This document shows positions 41,702 to 43,096 of a DNA stretch of 43,096 bases, one piece after another. The notes below the pieces were generated by a model. The model worked only from the letters and a program-made list of their open reading frames with translations. It did no database searches and was not told the origin of the DNA. The stretch is from an uncultured Gammaproteobacteria bacterium. GTDB taxonomy: Bacteria; Pseudomonadota; Gammaproteobacteria; SZUA-229. The stretch lies in contig CAJXZZ010000016.1 in assembly GCA_913065105.1 (NCBI GenBank), forward strand, positions 1 to 43,096, written 5' to 3'. Positions within the stretch are counted from its first letter, which is position 1. Every line of letters starts with the position of its first letter. Made by a program: the position numbers and the translations under genes.

Positions 41702-42832
41702 TTAACTCAGCTTATACAAAGTCTTCTGTTGATAACCCGTAACCACTGAATACAAACCTGCCAACTGCTCATCTAAATCACTATCACCCGTATCCGATAT
41801 CATCGGCCTTTTATTTAGTGATCGCAATTTTTCATTAGTCGCAACAATTACAATATTATCACGCCCTGCTTTCTGATTAACTACCTGATGGATCACTTTC
41901 GCACTTAACTGCTGATTCCCTCGACCGAAAACGTGGCCCTGGCCTCCGATGATGGTAACGACTATTTTTGCTGGATGGTTTTTAATTGTGTCTAATATTG
42001 TCTGTTCATCAACATCACTTGCAACCAGCTTCTGGTTAAAGATGATATCAACTCCAAGCAGCGTATTTGGCAGTGATAACTGATGCATGATTTCAGCCGT
42101 GGTGGAACCAGAACCGATTAAATAATAAACATCCTGCTCCATGGTTTCTATTATGTCTGCCGCAATTTCCTGAACTGTAATTTCCTTAGAATTTATTCCA
42201 CCCTGTTTAATCAATTGCATCCGGGTGTCATCAACGGGTACCGAGAGATAACCGTAACATTTTGCGTTGACCTGACCTGCACGAAAGGCCTGCTCATCTA
42301 AATCCATTACCTTAGCTTCATGCAATGACATAGGCTCACCTGCAAGGATCAAATTAATTAACTCACCCGCACGTGATGGCGTAACAGCATACACAGCTGA
42401 ATGCATTTTTACGCCAGCGGGTATACCAACCACAGGAATAGACGTATTTGATTTGGCAGTTAAAGCATCAAGCACATCACGGGCGGTACCATCTCCGCCA
42501 GCAAAAACAATAAAATCAACCTGCATGTCGACAAATAATTGAGTAATGTTTTTTGTATCAGTCGCTGATGATTGTTCAGCCGCTTCGTAAATAACTTCAA
42601 AAGGCAGATTAAGAGATTTTAGTGTGTTCTCTCCCATGGTATCTGCTGCAGTATAGATTGAAAATTTATGCTCTGTCGTTATCTGCTGCATAGCCAGTTT
42701 TGCACGAGTTTCAGCCTGTGGGCAGGCACCGCGTAACAATGCCTGCTCAACAATATCTTTACCATCACTGCCCTTTAGTGCAACAGCGCCACCAATACCG
42801 GCAAATGGGTTAACCATAAAACCTAATTTCAT
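41702..42832 (-). CDS. ATP-NAD kinase family protein (NAD-kinase-like fold)
   Basis: A 376-residue protein with the NAD-kinase/diacylglycerol-kinase GGDGT signature in VFAGGDGTARDVLDAL (about 114-129) and GIPAGVKMHSAVYA (about 146-159), which forms the substrate loop. The N-terminus KLGFMVNPFAGIGGAVALKG is typical of the larger ATP-NAD-kinase-like family, distinct from NadK itself. C-terminal VVTIIGGQGHVFGRGNQQLS is also a family block. Substrate and reaction are unknown; it should not be annotated as the essential NAD kinase. It is divergent from ispG across 112 nt. Confidence 0.85.
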   Translation of the reverse strand: MKLGFMVNPFAGIGGAVALKGSDGKDIVEQALLRGACPQAETRAKLAMQQITTEHKFSIYTAADTMGENTLKSLNLPFEVIYEAAEQSSATDTKNITQLFVDMQVDFIVFAGGDGTARDVLDALTAKSNTSIPVVGIPAGVKMHSAVYAVTPSRAGELINLILAGEPMSLHEAKVMDLDEQAFRAGQVNAKCYGYLSVPVDDTRMQLIKQGGINSKEITVQEIAADIIETMEQDVYYLIGSGSTTAEIMHQLSLPNTLLGVDIIFNQKLVASDVDEQTILDTIKNHPAKIVVTIIGGQGHVFGRGNQQLSAKVIHQVVNQKAGRDNIVIVATNEKLRSLNKRPMISDTGDSDLDEQLAGLYSVVTGYQQKTLYKLS

Positions 42833-42944
42833 CTATTTCGTTACTTTTGCAAAATGATGAGTTTATCAGTTTAAGTAGACCAACTGCGTGTCCAGGGTGG
42901 TAAAATCAGCGCTTTTAAAATCTACCCTAAGATTAATTTTTTGT

Positions 42945-43096
42945 ATGGAATTTACTGACTGTTATAAACCACGGCATCAAACCTGTTCTGTTAAGGTCGG
43001 CGATATTATCGTGGGTGGAAATGCGCCCATTGTAGTGCAATCTATGACCAATACTCACACTGCAGATGTGGCTGCGACCACACAGCAGATTATGCA
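42945..43096 (+). CDS. ispG: 4-hydroxy-3-methylbut-2-en-1-yl diphosphate synthase (5' part; cut by window edge)
   Basis: The first 50 codons of IspG (GcpE), an Fe-S enzyme of the non-mevalonate isoprenoid pathway. The N-terminus shows [16 protein letters not shown] and [16 protein letters not shown], the unmistakable family start, with VQSMTNT as core. The Fe-S cysteines lie beyond the window. The start is ATG 42945. No convincing promoter is seen in the 112-nt divergent spacer (a TTGCAA at 42847 has only a poor -10 partner). Confidence 0.94.
   Translation, partial: MEFTDCYKPRHQTCSVKVGDIIVGGNAPIVVQSMTNTHTADVAATTQQIM

Overview
The window reads as chromosome of an AT-rich gammaproteobacterium. 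The conserved blocks are the tig-clpP-clpX-lon-hupB-ppiD protein quality-control series, two tRNA groups, a complete yejABEF peptide importer, and housekeeping genes (fabI, folD, tatD, rsmJ, yajQ, trmJ, suhB, ibaG, rlmM, sbcB, yggS, alaA, apeB, ispG). Two regions point to a sulfur-oxidising, probably autotrophic lifestyle. One is a CbbQ/CbbO-type Rubisco-activase pair (27769-30753). The other is a cluster of exported Asn/Gly/Tyr-rich proteins that resemble sulfur-globule envelope proteins (32384-37536). The lifestyle is inferred: no Rubisco or sulfur-oxidation enzyme gene lies in the window.

Layout: 1-236 is the 5' end of an iscR-like regulator with its promoter. 424-6102 is yejFEBA on the minus strand. 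6249-7043 is fabI, separated from a convergent dicarboxylate/amino-acid symporter by a perfect palindromic terminator. 8562-17606 is ppiD, tRNA-Asp, tRNA-Val, hupB, lon, clpX, clpP and tig, all minus strand. They are preceded by a five-tRNA operon (Pro-Arg-His-Lys-Leu, 17671-18301) that is divergent from folD. 19306-21676 is a compact minus-strand group of two DUF1538 membrane proteins, a PII-like protein and a CBS-pair protein, downstream of tatD. 22585-27695 is mostly RNA-modification and housekeeping genes. 27769-32206 is cbbQ-cbbO-sbcB.

The most unusual part is 32.2-37.8 kb. Three secreted Asn/Gly-rich proteins (called A1, A2 and A3 here) alternate with two single-pass membrane proteins that have long helical C-termini (B1, B2) and one exported helical protein (B3). 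A1 and A2 are near-identical duplicates with strongly biased codon use. Each A gene has the same leader plan: promoter, 5'-UTR hairpin, upstream ATG directly after the hairpin, Shine-Dalgarno site, main ATG. A2 and B3 also share promoter spacer sequence. I read this as a co-regulated module for an abundant extracytoplasmic structure, most likely the sulfur-globule envelope plus a membrane-tethered helper layer. The function is not proven.

Four intergenic stretches (about 23976-24071, 34936-35127, 37688-37763 and 39903-40043) carry dispersed, hairpin-rich, non-coding elements. Two of them align with each other, and one shared hairpin has compensatory stem changes around an invariant loop containing AGGA. 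This raises the possibility of RNA-level function, such as CsrA/RsmA binding. The right end of the window is yggS-alaA, an M18 aminopeptidase, an ATP-NAD-kinase-like protein and the first 50 codons of ispG.
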